Shown: piece by piece, positions 43,230 to 53,637 of the stretch
How positions within the stretch are numbered: position 1 is the stretch's first letter
Layout: each line of letters opens with the position of its first letter
DNA from: Flavobacterium sp. BFFFF1
GTDB lineage: Bacteria; Bacteroidota; Bacteroidia; Flavobacteriales; Flavobacteriaceae
Assembly (NCBI RefSeq): GCF_002256285.1
Contig: NZ_NKJE01000015.1
Coordinates: forward strand, 40,009-104,008
Reading direction: 5' to 3'
Length of the DNA stretch: 64,000 nucleotides
Notes under the pieces: model-generated
What the model was told of the DNA's origin: nothing
The model's input: only the letters and a program-made list of their open reading frames with translations
Database searches by the model: none
Program-made: the position numbers and the translations under genes

Positions 43230-45527
43230 ATGTTAGAAGAAAAGAATGACAACCTGGCTCAAAACGAAAATGAGACAGATGGAAATGTAGAAAACCCAAA
43301 CCAGGAAACGGTAAATGCGGAAAATCACGTAGAAGCACCGACTGACGAAGTGGCCAATGACGCTGAAGTTGCGCAGGATGTTTCAGCTCCGGAAGAAACA
43401 GTGAATGAAAGTGCAGATACAGAATCGCTGGGCGACGCTATGGTTGCAGAACATGAATTAGGCGAAACACCGTCGGATGAAACCTTGCTTACGGAACAGA
43501 ATGATGAACCTGAATCAGAAGAAACGGATAGCCCGGCAGAAACTGAAAGTGAGGCAACAGTAGACAGTCCTGATGCACAAGTAGAGGATACTCCCGAAGC
43601 CATTATCGATGAGATCACCGAAACCACAGCTGACGTTGAACCTGAAAGCGAGGAAGAACAGGCTGCAGTGGAGACTGAACTGGTACACGGGTCGCAGGCA
43701 GCACCTGACACTGAACAGGCCGCTATTGACGCTATAGCCGAAACAAACGCCGAAGAAGGCGAAGATGAAACCCTCGCAGGCCGTCATGAAATCCCGATGC
43801 AGGACTATGAAGCAATGCCTATGGACAAGCTGGTTTCCGAACTGGAAATCCTTGTGGCGGTTGACAAAGTCATGTCAGTAAAAGACCACGTCGAAAATTT
43901 ACGTACGGCATTCCTTTCCAAATACAACCATTTTATTGAAGAGAAAAAAGAAGAATTCCTGGCCGAAAACCCGGATGGTACGGAAGAATTCCATTATCAC
44001 TATCCGCTAAAGTCAAAATTCGACGTCTTATACAACCAATTCAGGGATAAAAAGAACATCCACTTCAAAAGCCTTCAAAATAACCTGCAGGCGAACCTGG
44101 AAAAACGGCTCGCTATTGTCGAGGAATTAAAGGAACTGATCAATCCGCAGGAAAACATCAAGGATACGCTGAAACACTTCAACGATCTTCGCGACCGTTG
44201 GAAAAATGCCGGCCCGATCCCAAAAGACAAATATAACCACGTGTGGAATAACTACCATTTCCACCTGGAAAATTTCTATGATTACCTGCATTTGGACCGC
44301 GAAGCACGCGACATCGACTTCAAGCACAACCTGGAACAGAAGGAGCGTATCATCACCCGTGTAGAGCAGCTCGTCAATGAGCCGGACATCAATAAGGCAT
44401 TCCGTGAACTGCAGGATTTGCATAAAATCTGGAAAGAAGACATCGGTCCTGTTTCAAAAGACCACCGTGAGGATGTGTGGAACCGTTTTTCGGCGTTGAC
44501 AAAACTGATGCACGACAAACGCGAATTGCTTTTTGAAGGGCAAAGGGAACGGGAAAACCAAAACCTCGCTGCGAAAAAAGAAATTATCGCCAAAATTGAG
44601 GCACTGGCACAGGAAAAAGTGACGGCGCATGCTTCATGGCAAGGCCAGGTGGAAAAAGTCGAAGCGCTACGCAACGAATTTTTCTCGGCAGGCAAAGTCC
44701 CTTCTGAAGTCAATGAAGAAACCTGGGCGGCTTTTAAAACCGCTGTGCGCAACTTCAATGCGCTGAAGAATTCATTTTATAAAGACATTAAGAAAGACCA
44801 GAATGATAACCTGAATAAAAAGCAGGCGCTTGTGGAACGAGCAAAAGCCCTTCAGGAAAGTGAAGATTTTGCCGCAACCACACCCGTGATGAAACAAATT
44901 CAGGAAGAGTGGAAACAGGTGGGACACGTACCAAGAAAATACTCCGATAAAATCTGGAAAGAGTTCAAGGATGCCTGTAACCACTATTTCGAAAGACTGA
45001 AGGCACAGCGCAATGAGGCCAACACAGAGGAAATGGAAGCTTTCGAAAAGAAAAAAGCCTACATCGAAAGCCTTAAGGATTTTGAAATGACAGGCGACCA
45101 CAAAACCGACCTCGATGCCATTAAGGCACACATCGAAACGTGGAAAGGACTGGGCAGGGTTCCTTTTTCAAGAAAGCACATCGATGGGAAGTTCAATAAA
45201 GTACTTGATGTATTGTTCGAAAAACTGAGCCTGAGTAAAAAAGACACCGACATGATGCGCTTCAGCAATAAGGTGGAGCAGTTATCGGAGTCAAATGATA
45301 CGCGCAAGATCGACAACGAGAAAATCTTCCTGATGCGTAAGATTGAAGAAGTACAGTCAGAGATCTTCCAATTGGAAAACAACATTCAGTTCTTCACGAA
45401 TACTAAAAACGCGAAGAAGGAAAATTCGATTGTACTTGAAGTCAGGAAAAGCATTGAAAGGCATAAAGACGAGCTTTCTGTGCTGAAAGACAAACTAAAA
45501 AAAGTCAGGAGTTTAGGCCAGGAATAA
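43230..45527 (+). CDS. DUF349-repeat protein with acidic N-terminal region
   Basis: Repeated DRWKNAGPIPKDKYNHVWNNYHFHLENFYDYLHLDREARD / WKEDIGPVSKDHREDVWNRFSALTK-type units. Confidence 0.88.
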   Translation: MLEEKNDNLAQNENETDGNVENPNQETVNAENHVEAPTDEVANDAEVAQDVSAPEETVNESADTESLGDAMVAEHELGETPSDETLLTEQNDEPESEETDSPAETESEATVDSPDAQVEDTPEAIIDEITETTADVEPESEEEQAAVETELVHGSQAAPDTEQAAIDAIAETNAEEGEDETLAGRHEIPMQDYEAMPMDKLVSELEILVAVDKVMSVKDHVENLRTAFLSKYNHFIEEKKEEFLAENPDGTEEFHYHYPLKSKFDVLYNQFRDKKNIHFKSLQNNLQANLEKRLAIVEELKELINPQENIKDTLKHFNDLRDRWKNAGPIPKDKYNHVWNNYHFHLENFYDYLHLDREARDIDFKHNLEQKERIITRVEQLVNEPDINKAFRELQDLHKIWKEDIGPVSKDHREDVWNRFSALTKLMHDKRELLFEGQRERENQNLAAKKEIIAKIEALAQEKVTAHASWQGQVEKVEALRNEFFSAGKVPSEVNEETWAAFKTAVRNFNALKNSFYKDIKKDQNDNLNKKQALVERAKALQESEDFAATTPVMKQIQEEWKQVGHVPRKYSDKIWKEFKDACNHYFERLKAQRNEANTEEMEAFEKKKAYIESLKDFEMTGDHKTDLDAIKAHIETWKGLGRVPFSRKHIDGKFNKVLDVLFEKLSLSKKDTDMMRFSNKVEQLSESNDTRKIDNEKIFLMRKIEEVQSEIFQLENNIQFFTNTKNAKKENSIVLEVRKSIERHKDELSVLKDKLKKVRSLGQE

Positions 45528-45550
45528 CGCCAGTTTCTTTAAATATACAA

Positions 45551-45578
45551 AAGCCTCATTAAACGTGAGGCTTTTTTT
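45551..45578 (+). terminator. Rho-independent terminator after the DUF349 gene
   Basis: AAGCCTCATTAAACGTGAGGCTTTTTTT. Confidence 0.85.
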
Positions 45579-45579
45579 A

Positions 45580-45683
45580 TGCGCTCCCCGCCCCTAGCCC
45601 TGATCGACGCGGCATCCTTTTGTGGCGCAGCGCAGCGGAGCCACAAAAGATACAGCAGAGAGCAGGATAAGGCTCCTGAAAAA
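45580..45683. repeat. Candidate dispersed Flavobacteria-type intergenic hairpin element
   Basis: CCCCTAGCCCTGATCGACGCGGCATCCTTTTGTGGC...GCCACAAAAGATACAGCAGAGAGCAGGATAAGGCTCCTGAAAAA; strong inner stem CTTTTGTGGC/GCCACAAAAG. Confidence 0.65.
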
Positions 45684-47132
45684 CTACCCCTTTTTATCCA
45701 TAAACAAGTAATACACCGGAATCCCGAGTGCTACAATTCCGAGCCCAAGTCCTGTGTTCGCGGTATCGTATACCAATAGCGTCACGCAAATCGCCGCGGT
45801 CACGACTATATAAAGTGCCGGTACGAAAGGGTATCCGAAAGCTTTATAAGGACGTTCGGCTTCCGGTTCCCGTTTCCTTAATATAAAAACCCCTCCGATG
45901 GTCAGCATGTAAAACAACAGTGAGGCGAAAGTCGCATAGGTCAGCAGGTCGCCGTATTTTCCGGAAATGCACAAGATGCAGGCCCAGAGACACTGTACCC
46001 AAAGCGCTTTGGCAGGAACATCATGTGCGTTCAATTCGCCCGCTCCTTTGAAGAATTGTTTGTCTTTTGCCATCGCATAAAAAAGCCTTCCGCCGGACAA
46101 TACCAAACCGCTGTTGCAGCCAAACGTCGAAACCATAATCAGCGCCGCCATGACAAACACGCCGATATTGCCCATGAATACGCTTGCTGCAGCGGCACCA
46201 ACACGTTCTTCGGCGGCAAATGCAATTCCTTTTTCCATTACGGTAGCGCCATCGATGGTGCCGTTTAGTGGTAACAAAGCGAGGTATGCGATATTTGCCA
46301 GGATGTAAATGATGGTCACGATTAATGTCCCTAAGAACAGGCTGCGTGGGATATTCTTTTTTGGTTCTTTTATTTCACCGGCGATAAAGGTCACGTTGTT
46401 CCAGGCGTCGCTTGAAAACAGGGAATTGATGATTGTAGCACCCGCAGCGCCCAATACGGCAACGCCCACGAGCTTTGTTACGGCCACCGTGCCATCGGGG
46501 TTCTCTACGGTTTTAGAGGCTTCCCACATGTGGGCAAAATTATTGGCCAGTACATCCGATTGCAGTCCGACGTAAAGCCCAAAAATAATGATGGAAAAAA
46601 GCGCAATCAATTTGGCCGAAGTAAATACCAGTTGGATCGTCTTTCCTGTTTTAACGCCTTTGGTATTGATGTACGTCAGCAGCAGGATGCTTGCCATCGC
46701 AAGGACCTGTTTGTACGTAAACACCCAGGTTTCACCGACTGCAAAGATCTCGATGTCTAATTTGGGAAAAAATACTGCGGTGTATTTTGCAAAAGCAACA
46801 GCCACAGCGGCAATGACACCTGTCTGGATGACGGTAAAAACGGTCCATCCATACAGAAACGACAGCAGCCTGCCATACGCGCGCTGGATGTATACAAACT
46901 GCCCGCCTGCTTTCGGCATCATGCCTGCCAATTCCCCATAGCTCAACGCGGCGGTCATCGTCAGGAATCCGGTAATGAGCCACAACGCCAGAATCCAGCC
47001 GGCGGAACCGATGTCGCGTGCCATTTGTGACGTAACAATAAAAATTCCCGATCCGATCATGGAACCGGCGACAAGGCTTGTGGCATCGATCAGCCCGAGT
47101 GAGCGTTGTAAGTGGTGTTTTGTTTCAGACAT
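45684..47132 (-). CDS. APC-family amino acid permease
   Basis: LGLIDATSLVAGSMIGSGIFIVTSQMARDIGSAGWILALWLITGFLTMTAALSYGELAGMMPKAGGQFVYIQRAYG. Confidence 0.92.
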   Translation of the reverse strand: MSETKHHLQRSLGLIDATSLVAGSMIGSGIFIVTSQMARDIGSAGWILALWLITGFLTMTAALSYGELAGMMPKAGGQFVYIQRAYGRLLSFLYGWTVFTVIQTGVIAAVAVAFAKYTAVFFPKLDIEIFAVGETWVFTYKQVLAMASILLLTYINTKGVKTGKTIQLVFTSAKLIALFSIIIFGLYVGLQSDVLANNFAHMWEASKTVENPDGTVAVTKLVGVAVLGAAGATIINSLFSSDAWNNVTFIAGEIKEPKKNIPRSLFLGTLIVTIIYILANIAYLALLPLNGTIDGATVMEKGIAFAAEERVGAAAASVFMGNIGVFVMAALIMVSTFGCNSGLVLSGGRLFYAMAKDKQFFKGAGELNAHDVPAKALWVQCLWACILCISGKYGDLLTYATFASLLFYMLTIGGVFILRKREPEAERPYKAFGYPFVPALYIVVTAAICVTLLVYDTANTGLGLGIVALGIPVYYLFMDKKG

Positions 47133-47210
47133 ATTTTGGTTTGGTTAATTCGTTGATAGAGTAGGAATATTTTTGCTTCTCCGCTGCGCTTGAAGTTGTT
47201 TCCGGTAAAG

Positions 47211-47984
47211 CTACAGTTTTTTTGCCTCGTTCCAGAACACGTCCATTTCTGCTAAAGTCATCTCGCTTAAAGGTTTCCCCAATGCACCGGCTTTGCTTTC
47301 CAGGTATTGGAAACGTTTAATGAACTTCTTGTTGGTGCGTTCGAGCGCGTCCTCGGGATTGATATCCAGAAACCGGGCATAATTGATCATGGAGAACAGT
47401 ACGTCACCGAATTCACTCTCCATCCGGTCTTTGTCGCCTGATTGCACCTCATCCTGCAACTCCGCCAGTTCTTCCTGAACCTTGTCCCATACCTGGCTTG
47501 GCTCTTCCCAATCAAAACCGACGCCTTTGGCCTTATCCTGGATGCGGCTGGCTTTGACTAAAGCCGGCAAACTGCGCGGCACACCTTCCAATACCGATTT
47601 CTTGCCTTCCTTCAGCTTTAGCTTCTCCCAGTTCTGTTTTACTTCTTCTTCGTCTTTCACGACGGTATCGGAATAGATGTGCGGATGCCGGTGGATCAGT
47701 TTGTCGCAGATTTCATTGCATACGTCAGCGATATCGAAGCTGTCCGTTTCACTGCCTATTTTAGCATAAAAGACAATATGCAGCAACAGGTCGCCGAGTT
47801 CCTTTTTTACTTCGTTGAGATCGTTATCAAGGATCGCATCACCGAGTTCATACGTCTCTTCTATAGTAAGGTGGCGCAGTGTTTGCAGGGTCTGCTTCCT
47901 GTCCCATGGGCATTTTTCCCTGAGGTCATCCATAATGTCGAGCAGCCGCCCGAATGCCTGAAGCTGTAATTGCCTGTCTGCCAT
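47211..47984 (-). CDS. mazG: Nucleoside triphosphate pyrophosphohydrolase MazG
   Basis: LREKCPWDRKQTLQTLRHLTIEETYELGDAI, KKELGDLLLHIVFYAKI, ELEEELGDVLF-like second domain. Confidence 0.93.
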   Translation of the reverse strand: MADRQLQLQAFGRLLDIMDDLREKCPWDRKQTLQTLRHLTIEETYELGDAILDNDLNEVKKELGDLLLHIVFYAKIGSETDSFDIADVCNEICDKLIHRHPHIYSDTVVKDEEEVKQNWEKLKLKEGKKSVLEGVPRSLPALVKASRIQDKAKGVGFDWEEPSQVWDKVQEELAELQDEVQSGDKDRMESEFGDVLFSMINYARFLDINPEDALERTNKKFIKRFQYLESKAGALGKPLSEMTLAEMDVFWNEAKKL

Positions 47985-48010
47985 AATTATTGTTTTGCAT
48001 AAAAATAAAA

Positions 48011-48042
48011 AATCCCGCCACTTGATTTGAGTGACGGGACTA
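48011..48042 (-). terminator. Rho-independent terminator for the 48064-48489 gene
   Basis: CCCGcCACTtgatttgAGTGaCGGG with A-run on + strand side. Confidence 0.75.
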
Positions 48043-48063
48043 TATTTTATAAAAAGATGTTAA

Positions 48064-48489
48064 CTATTCTTCTGTAACTGGCGCTTCTTTTGTTTTCGCC
48101 GGTGCTTCTTTTGAGACCAGGCCTTTTGCCTGCAGCAGGTTATACCAGTTCAATACCTTCTTGATATCGGATACGTAGACACGGTCTTCATCATAATCCG
48201 GAAGGACTTCCTTAAAGTAAGCGGTCAATTTATCGTTGTCTTCTTTGTGGGAAATGGCTGCACCTTCATTCTCTTTTACAGCGATGTTACGCATCACTTC
48301 AGCAAGTGGTTTCTCTTCGGTATTGGTGTACATTGAAATTTCTGAAAGCAGGCTGACGTTGCTTCTCAAACCCACCGTAATCTTTTTCCCATCCAGCAAA
48401 GATTCTGCAACGAATCCCGTACGGGTCTGTATTTTTAATGCGTATAAACCCGGTTTTCCGGAAATGGCCAATATTTTCTCTAAATTCAT
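48064..48489 (-). CDS. DUF5606-like protein
   Basis: LEKILAISGKPGLYALKIQTRTGFVAESLLDGKKITVGLRSNVSLLSEISMYT; next to def and mazG. Confidence 0.75.
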   Translation of the reverse strand: MNLEKILAISGKPGLYALKIQTRTGFVAESLLDGKKITVGLRSNVSLLSEISMYTNTEEKPLAEVMRNIAVKENEGAAISHKEDNDKLTAYFKEVLPDYDEDRVYVSDIKKVLNWYNLLQAKGLVSKEAPAKTKEAPVTEE

Positions 48490-48527
48490 TTTAAATATGT
48501 TAATACGTTAATTGGGTTATATTTCTT

Positions 48528-49115
48528 TTACCTGCCTTTTTTGGCGTGGAATTTCATTTTATAGTCCGGACGGGCTTTCCCCTCCATAATATTTGATAGT
48601 TTTTTCTTGATGAGCTGTTTCTTTAACGTCGAAATCAGGTCTGTAAACAAAATGCCTTCAATGTGGTCGTATTCATGCTGGATCACGCGGGCAACGAGTC
48701 CGTCGAAAACTTCGGTTTTCTTATTGAAATTTTCATCAAAGTATTCGATGGTGATTTTCTCATGACGGTATACGTCTTCGCGTACGTCCGGAATGCTGAG
48801 GCAGCCTTCATTAAAGCCCCACTCCTCGCCTTCTTCCTTCAGCATCTTTGCATTGATAAACACCTGGCGAAAACTCTCAAGCTGTTTTTGCTCGTCTTTT
48901 GGGAGGTCTTCGTCTTCACTGAACGGTTTGGTATCGATTACGAACAAACGAATGGCAAGGCCCACCTGCGGCGCCGCTAATCCGACTCCATATGCATTGT
49001 ACATCGTCTCGAACATGTCTGCGATGAGTTGCTTCAGGTTTGGATAGTCTGCAGTGATCTCATCACATACTTTCCGTAAAACCGGGTCGCCGTAACCTAC
49101 GATTGGTAAAATCAT
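48528..49115 (-). CDS. def: Peptide deformylase
   Basis: GVGLAAPQVG, EGCLSIPDVREDVYR, VIQHEYDHIEGILFTD. Confidence 0.95.
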   Translation of the reverse strand: MILPIVGYGDPVLRKVCDEITADYPNLKQLIADMFETMYNAYGVGLAAPQVGLAIRLFVIDTKPFSEDEDLPKDEQKQLESFRQVFINAKMLKEEGEEWGFNEGCLSIPDVREDVYRHEKITIEYFDENFNKKTEVFDGLVARVIQHEYDHIEGILFTDLISTLKKQLIKKKLSNIMEGKARPDYKMKFHAKKGR

Positions 49116-49299
49116 TTTCTTTTCTTTAAATAACGGTCCTGCAAATATGCATTGGAACGGGTCAGCAAAAATAATGAAAAAACCATCATGACATAAAGCG
49201 CACGCAAGAATTGGCGTTTTTTTACAAATTTCTCTTAAAACACTCCGTGCGAATCGCTTATCGCTTTAACATTTTTTACCTTTGCGTATATTTTAAGTA

Positions 49300-51516
49300 A
49301 TGGTTACAAAAGTCAGGAATTTTACCGCGAGCATTAACTTCTCAAATGCATTGAAGGTCACTTTGGCAGCGGTTATTCCGGTGGTTACACTGAACTATTT
49401 CGGGTATTTCCAAATGGGATTCACGATCGCGCTGGGCGCACTGCTCACCTATCCTTCCGACATCCCAAGCAACAAACGCCATAAGATCAAGGGTGTCGGC
49501 ATTGCGGCATTGATTGTCGCCGGTGCGAACCTGCTGATGAACGTGCTGTATCCCTATCCTTTTATCCTTTATCCTGTTTTTACCTTCCTGATTTTTTTCC
49601 TGGCGATGATTTCAGTGTATGGTCAACGGGCGAATATGGTATCGTTCTCAGGATTGCTCGCACTGTCACTGGCTTTTGCGCACCTTCACCAGGGTTGGGA
49701 AATGCTGCAATACTCCGGCCTGATGCTTGCCGGAGGGTTGTTTTACCTGCTGGTATCATTAGCATTCGACCTGATCTGGCCGCACCGTTATGCACAGATG
49801 CAACTTGCGGATTGCATTCGGCTGACTGCAAAGTACATGAAGCTGCGTGGGGATCTTTGGGATGCTGATGCCGATCGGGATAAAATCATTGAAAGCCAGC
49901 TGCACCTGCAGGTGGAGCTCAATACGATACACGAGAACCTGCGCGAAATCCTGATCCGCAACCGGTCAAATTCCGGGGCGTCGAACCAAAACCGCAAAAT
50001 GCTGCTCGTGTTTATCTCGTGCGTTGAGATATTGGAGCTTGCACTGGCTACTTCCTTTAACCACAACCAACTGCAACAGAAGTTTAAGGATTTTCCGAAG
50101 GCGCTGCCCACGTATCAAAGCCTCGCTTACAATCTTGCCGCGACGTTGAAGCGCGTTTCAAAAAGCATCTACAACAACAAGCCTTATGTTTCAAAACATA
50201 AACTAAAAAAAGAAGTTGAAGCGCTTGAAGCGGTAATCCAGTCCTATCGCCAGGAGTTTGGTGACCAGGCCACGGAAGGTGTGTTGATGCTGTCGAATAT
50301 GCTGCATTATGCCGAAAAGCAGATTGAAAAAATCCGTGTGATGGAACGTGCCTTTTCTGCCAATACGGACCTGAAAGAATTGCTCGTCAAAGATAAGGAT
50401 ATCGAACGGCTGGTCGCGCCCGTGTATTACCCTTTTAATACATTAAAGGAAAACCTCAGCTTTTCGTCGATCATCTTCAGGCACTCGCTGCGGCTCACGG
50501 TAACGATCCTTTTTGGGATGGCGTTTGGGAGTTTGCTGCCGCTGCAGAACCCGTATTGGATCCTGCTGACGATCATTGTCATCATGCGACCGGGTTACGG
50601 CTTGACGAAGGAGCGTTCGTACAACCGTATGCTGGGCACGGTGTTTGGGGGATTGATTGCTTTTGCGATCCTGTACTTTGTGCACAACAATACGGTTATC
50701 GGAACCCTGGCGGTGTTTTCCATGCTGCTGGGCTTTGCGTTTACGCAGATCAATTACCGCGTGGGCGCTACCTTCGTAACGATGTATGTGGTGTTCATCT
50801 ACGGGTTATTGATGCCTGACAACAACCAAGTGGTCGAATTCAGGATATTGGATACGGTAATCGGTGGTACGCTGGCGTTTATTGCAAATTACCTACTGTG
50901 GCCGTCGTGGGAATTCATGAGCCTGCCTGCTTACATCGTCAAATCGATTGAAGCCAACCGCAATTACCTGCGTGAAATTGTTTCGTATTACACGGCGAAG
51001 GGCGAAGTTACGGCGGCGTACCGCCTTTCCCGGAAGAATGCCTTTGTGGAGACGGGTAACCTGATGGCCTCGTTCCAACGCATGTCGCAGGAACCGAAAT
51101 CCAAGCAGAAACAGATCCAGTTGCTGTACAAACTGGTGGAACTAAACCATACCCTGCTGTCCGCATCGGCATCTATCGGTACTTACATCCAGACGCACCA
51201 CACGGCAAAAGCCTCAGAGGCGTTTAACGTGGTCATGAGCACAGTGATCCGCAACTTAGACCATGCTGTAAAAGTGATGGAACACGATGCCGTCGATTCG
51301 CCGGTATTGGGCACCTCAAAAGACTATGAGCTTGACGTCCGGTTTACGGAATTGAAGAACCTCCGCGCCAAAGAGCTTAAAGCACTGGCGAATGACGATA
51401 CCGAATTTTACCTGAAGATGCAGGAATCACAACTGGTTTTGGAACAATTGGTGTGGCTGATCAGTTTGTCTGAGAGCATCTTAAAGACAACCACGCGTCT
51501 TGAGGAAAAACGATAA
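49300..51516 (+). CDS. FUSC/YccS-like membrane protein
   Basis: 738 aa; two TM blocks; NPYWILLTIIVIMRPGYGLTKERSYNRMLGTVFGG. Confidence 0.9.
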   Translation: MVTKVRNFTASINFSNALKVTLAAVIPVVTLNYFGYFQMGFTIALGALLTYPSDIPSNKRHKIKGVGIAALIVAGANLLMNVLYPYPFILYPVFTFLIFFLAMISVYGQRANMVSFSGLLALSLAFAHLHQGWEMLQYSGLMLAGGLFYLLVSLAFDLIWPHRYAQMQLADCIRLTAKYMKLRGDLWDADADRDKIIESQLHLQVELNTIHENLREILIRNRSNSGASNQNRKMLLVFISCVEILELALATSFNHNQLQQKFKDFPKALPTYQSLAYNLAATLKRVSKSIYNNKPYVSKHKLKKEVEALEAVIQSYRQEFGDQATEGVLMLSNMLHYAEKQIEKIRVMERAFSANTDLKELLVKDKDIERLVAPVYYPFNTLKENLSFSSIIFRHSLRLTVTILFGMAFGSLLPLQNPYWILLTIIVIMRPGYGLTKERSYNRMLGTVFGGLIAFAILYFVHNNTVIGTLAVFSMLLGFAFTQINYRVGATFVTMYVVFIYGLLMPDNNQVVEFRILDTVIGGTLAFIANYLLWPSWEFMSLPAYIVKSIEANRNYLREIVSYYTAKGEVTAAYRLSRKNAFVETGNLMASFQRMSQEPKSKQKQIQLLYKLVELNHTLLSASASIGTYIQTHHTAKASEAFNVVMSTVIRNLDHAVKVMEHDAVDSPVLGTSKDYELDVRFTELKNLRAKELKALANDDTEFYLKMQESQLVLEQLVWLISLSESILKTTTRLEEKR

Positions 51517-51531
51517 ATCGCGCGCTGGTTT

Positions 51532-51945
51532 TCAGTAGTTTCCGGCCATGTAGCCCTGCAGCAGGATGGTGGCGGCAATCTCGTCGACGAGGGCTTTATT
51601 CTGCCGCTGTTTTTTTGACAATCCACTATCAATCATCGTTTGGAATGCCATTTTCGACGTAAATCTTTCGTCTGCGCGCACGACGGGCATTTTTGGAAAC
51701 CTGGACTGAAATAAGACCACAAATTTTTCGATGATTTCAGTGCTTTCGGACGGCTGCCCATTCATCTGCATGGGTTTACCGACGATTACTTTCTCTACTT
51801 TTTCCTTTGAAAAATAATCGGCGAGGAAAGCGATGGCGGTTTCGGATGGAATGGTCGTCAATCCGGACGCAATTAATTGCATTTCATCGGTGATGGCAAT
51901 CCCAGTGCGTTTGATTCCGTAGTCGATGGCGAGTAATCTTGGCAT
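51532..51945 (-). CDS. ruvX: Putative pre-16S rRNA nuclease / Holliday junction resolvase (YqgF/RuvX)
   Basis: LLAIDYGIKRTGIAITDEMQLIASGLTTI...VVRADERFTSKMA. Confidence 0.93.
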   Translation of the reverse strand: MPRLLAIDYGIKRTGIAITDEMQLIASGLTTIPSETAIAFLADYFSKEKVEKVIVGKPMQMNGQPSESTEIIEKFVVLFQSRFPKMPVVRADERFTSKMAFQTMIDSGLSKKQRQNKALVDEIAATILLQGYMAGNY

Positions 51946-52003
51946 TTTTTTCTGTAAAAGTAACGATTTACAATCAAAGCGTGCGATGAATGGCGACCGT
52001 ACG

Positions 52004-52561
52004 TTACTTTATCAGCATGTAGCCGATGGCCGACTGGAGCTTATCGGGGCAAAGGTGCCGCAATACATAAAGGTAGGCGTATAGTCCGAAAAGGAGGCAT
52101 GGTAAAATCACCGCTGCTGTCCATGCCAATGAAAAACCGTACAACATCCGCGAGATCACTATCGGTTTCAGTTTCAGATGCAGGATGAATGCGGACGCCA
52201 GTATACAAACAATATGCAATACTGAAATAATCTTGTAATATTGAGGAAAATACCTTGGTGTGTAGTAGTTCAACAACCAGGAGGGGTAAAAACTCATTTT
52301 ATAATCCTGGAAATAAACGGCGCGAAAATACAACAGCAGCGCCACCAGCATGGAAATGGCGAGATAGCCAAAAGCAGTCCAGAAGGCGGCGATAAACGCT
52401 TCGTGAAATCGGAGGGCATATTTCTTAAACACCATGCCAAACAAAAACAATCCGATTGACGCGGGAATGGCGGCGAACAATGCTGCGGGAACGAATACGA
52501 TACCGGCGGCCAGCACCAATGCTACAGTGCCGTAATATAGATTTGTGTAATTTTTGCTCAT
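52004..52561 (-). CDS. Membrane protein, unknown function
   Basis: 185 aa polytopic ORF. Confidence 0.5.
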   Translation of the reverse strand: MSKNYTNLYYGTVALVLAAGIVFVPAALFAAIPASIGLFLFGMVFKKYALRFHEAFIAAFWTAFGYLAISMLVALLLYFRAVYFQDYKMSFYPSWLLNYYTPRYFPQYYKIISVLHIVCILASAFILHLKLKPIVISRMLYGFSLAWTAAVILPCLLFGLYAYLYVLRHLCPDKLQSAIGYMLIK

Positions 52562-52590
52562 TCGTCTAATGGATTAATCGTTGAAACCTG

Positions 52591-53142
52591 TCAATTGTGT
52601 TCGTTTGCCTGCAATACGTTCTGGTACATCCTAACCGTGGACGATACTTTGTCCCTGCGCCGCACTGGGTTAAAATACGACGGGTTTTCCAATAGCAATA
52701 ACATGGTAATCTGTTCTGCCTCGTTCAGTTCCGGTACTGATTTATGGAAATAGTATGCTGCTGCCTGGTGTACATCCTTTTTCCCGAAACCAAATCCACC
52801 TTCACTATGCAATAATAAGAATTTTATGCATTCTTCGTCAGAAAATTCTCTTTCTAATTTAAAGTGGTAGAGCCTGTTGAATATTCCATGGTGTCGGGCG
52901 GTGATGACATAAGCGGCATCTTTGCACGGACAGGGTTTGTTTTTGCGCCCGGCGTACATTTTTATATATAAGGCAGCCAATGTGTCGAGGTCCTTTTCCA
53001 TTTTGCCGGCCGTAAGTTCTTTGTGCACTTCCCGGTATGTGTCGTCGTGGTATAGGGGGTTGAGATCACCGAGCGCGAATCCATAGCCCAACAGCGCGAG
53101 CACTAAAACGATTCCGGTAACTTTTAGCAGGGTGTTCTGCAT
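52591..53142 (-). CDS. Diverged GT51/transglycosylase-like protein
   Basis: AAAYYFHKSVPELNEAEQITMLLLLENPSYFNPVRRRDKV resembles the C-terminal GT51 motif region of class A PBPs. Confidence 0.5.
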   Translation of the reverse strand: MQNTLLKVTGIVLVLALLGYGFALGDLNPLYHDDTYREVHKELTAGKMEKDLDTLAALYIKMYAGRKNKPCPCKDAAYVITARHHGIFNRLYHFKLEREFSDEECIKFLLLHSEGGFGFGKKDVHQAAAYYFHKSVPELNEAEQITMLLLLENPSYFNPVRRRDKVSSTVRMYQNVLQANEHN

Positions 53143-53148
53143 TGGGTA

Positions 53149-53637
53149 TTAATCGCCGTCGTGGTGATCCGTTGGATTTTCGGCTGGCTGGAGCGCACCA
53201 TCGACGATTTCCGTATGGCGGATCTGGCCACCGAGGTATCCGGTGCGGGCGACGAGACCGAAACTGATTAGCGCCAGCAACAAAACGAGGATTCCCATCG
53301 TCCTTCCGGTTGTCGGCCGGGTGCGTGTGAGGAACCATGCAATCAAGGCGGCAACACCCAAAACGATCAGCGAAATCAGTGCGTAGAGCGCGAAATGTTC
53401 GTGCTCATGGATGGCATGGCGGGTTACGCCTTCGAGGTGTTCTACTTTTTCCTCTGCGCCTTCCCCGGTGAGGTAGGCGATCCCTGCCCCGATTGAGGAT
53501 AAAAGAAGTACGAGATACGCTGCTATGTTGGTAGCATTGCTTTTTGCCCAAAGTCCGTAAGCGAGGACTATTGCCCCGCACAATGAGCCGAAAATCGGCA
53601 GGTGGGTGATCAGTAAATGAATGTGTGCCTGGTCCAT
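53149..53637 (-). CDS. Membrane protein, unknown function (DUF2231-like)
   Basis: IHLLITHLPIFGSLCGAIVLAYGLW...; 4 TM. Confidence 0.6.
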   Translation of the reverse strand: MDQAHIHLLITHLPIFGSLCGAIVLAYGLWAKSNATNIAAYLVLLLSSIGAGIAYLTGEGAEEKVEHLEGVTRHAIHEHEHFALYALISLIVLGVAALIAWFLTRTRPTTGRTMGILVLLLALISFGLVARTGYLGGQIRHTEIVDGALQPAENPTDHHDGD

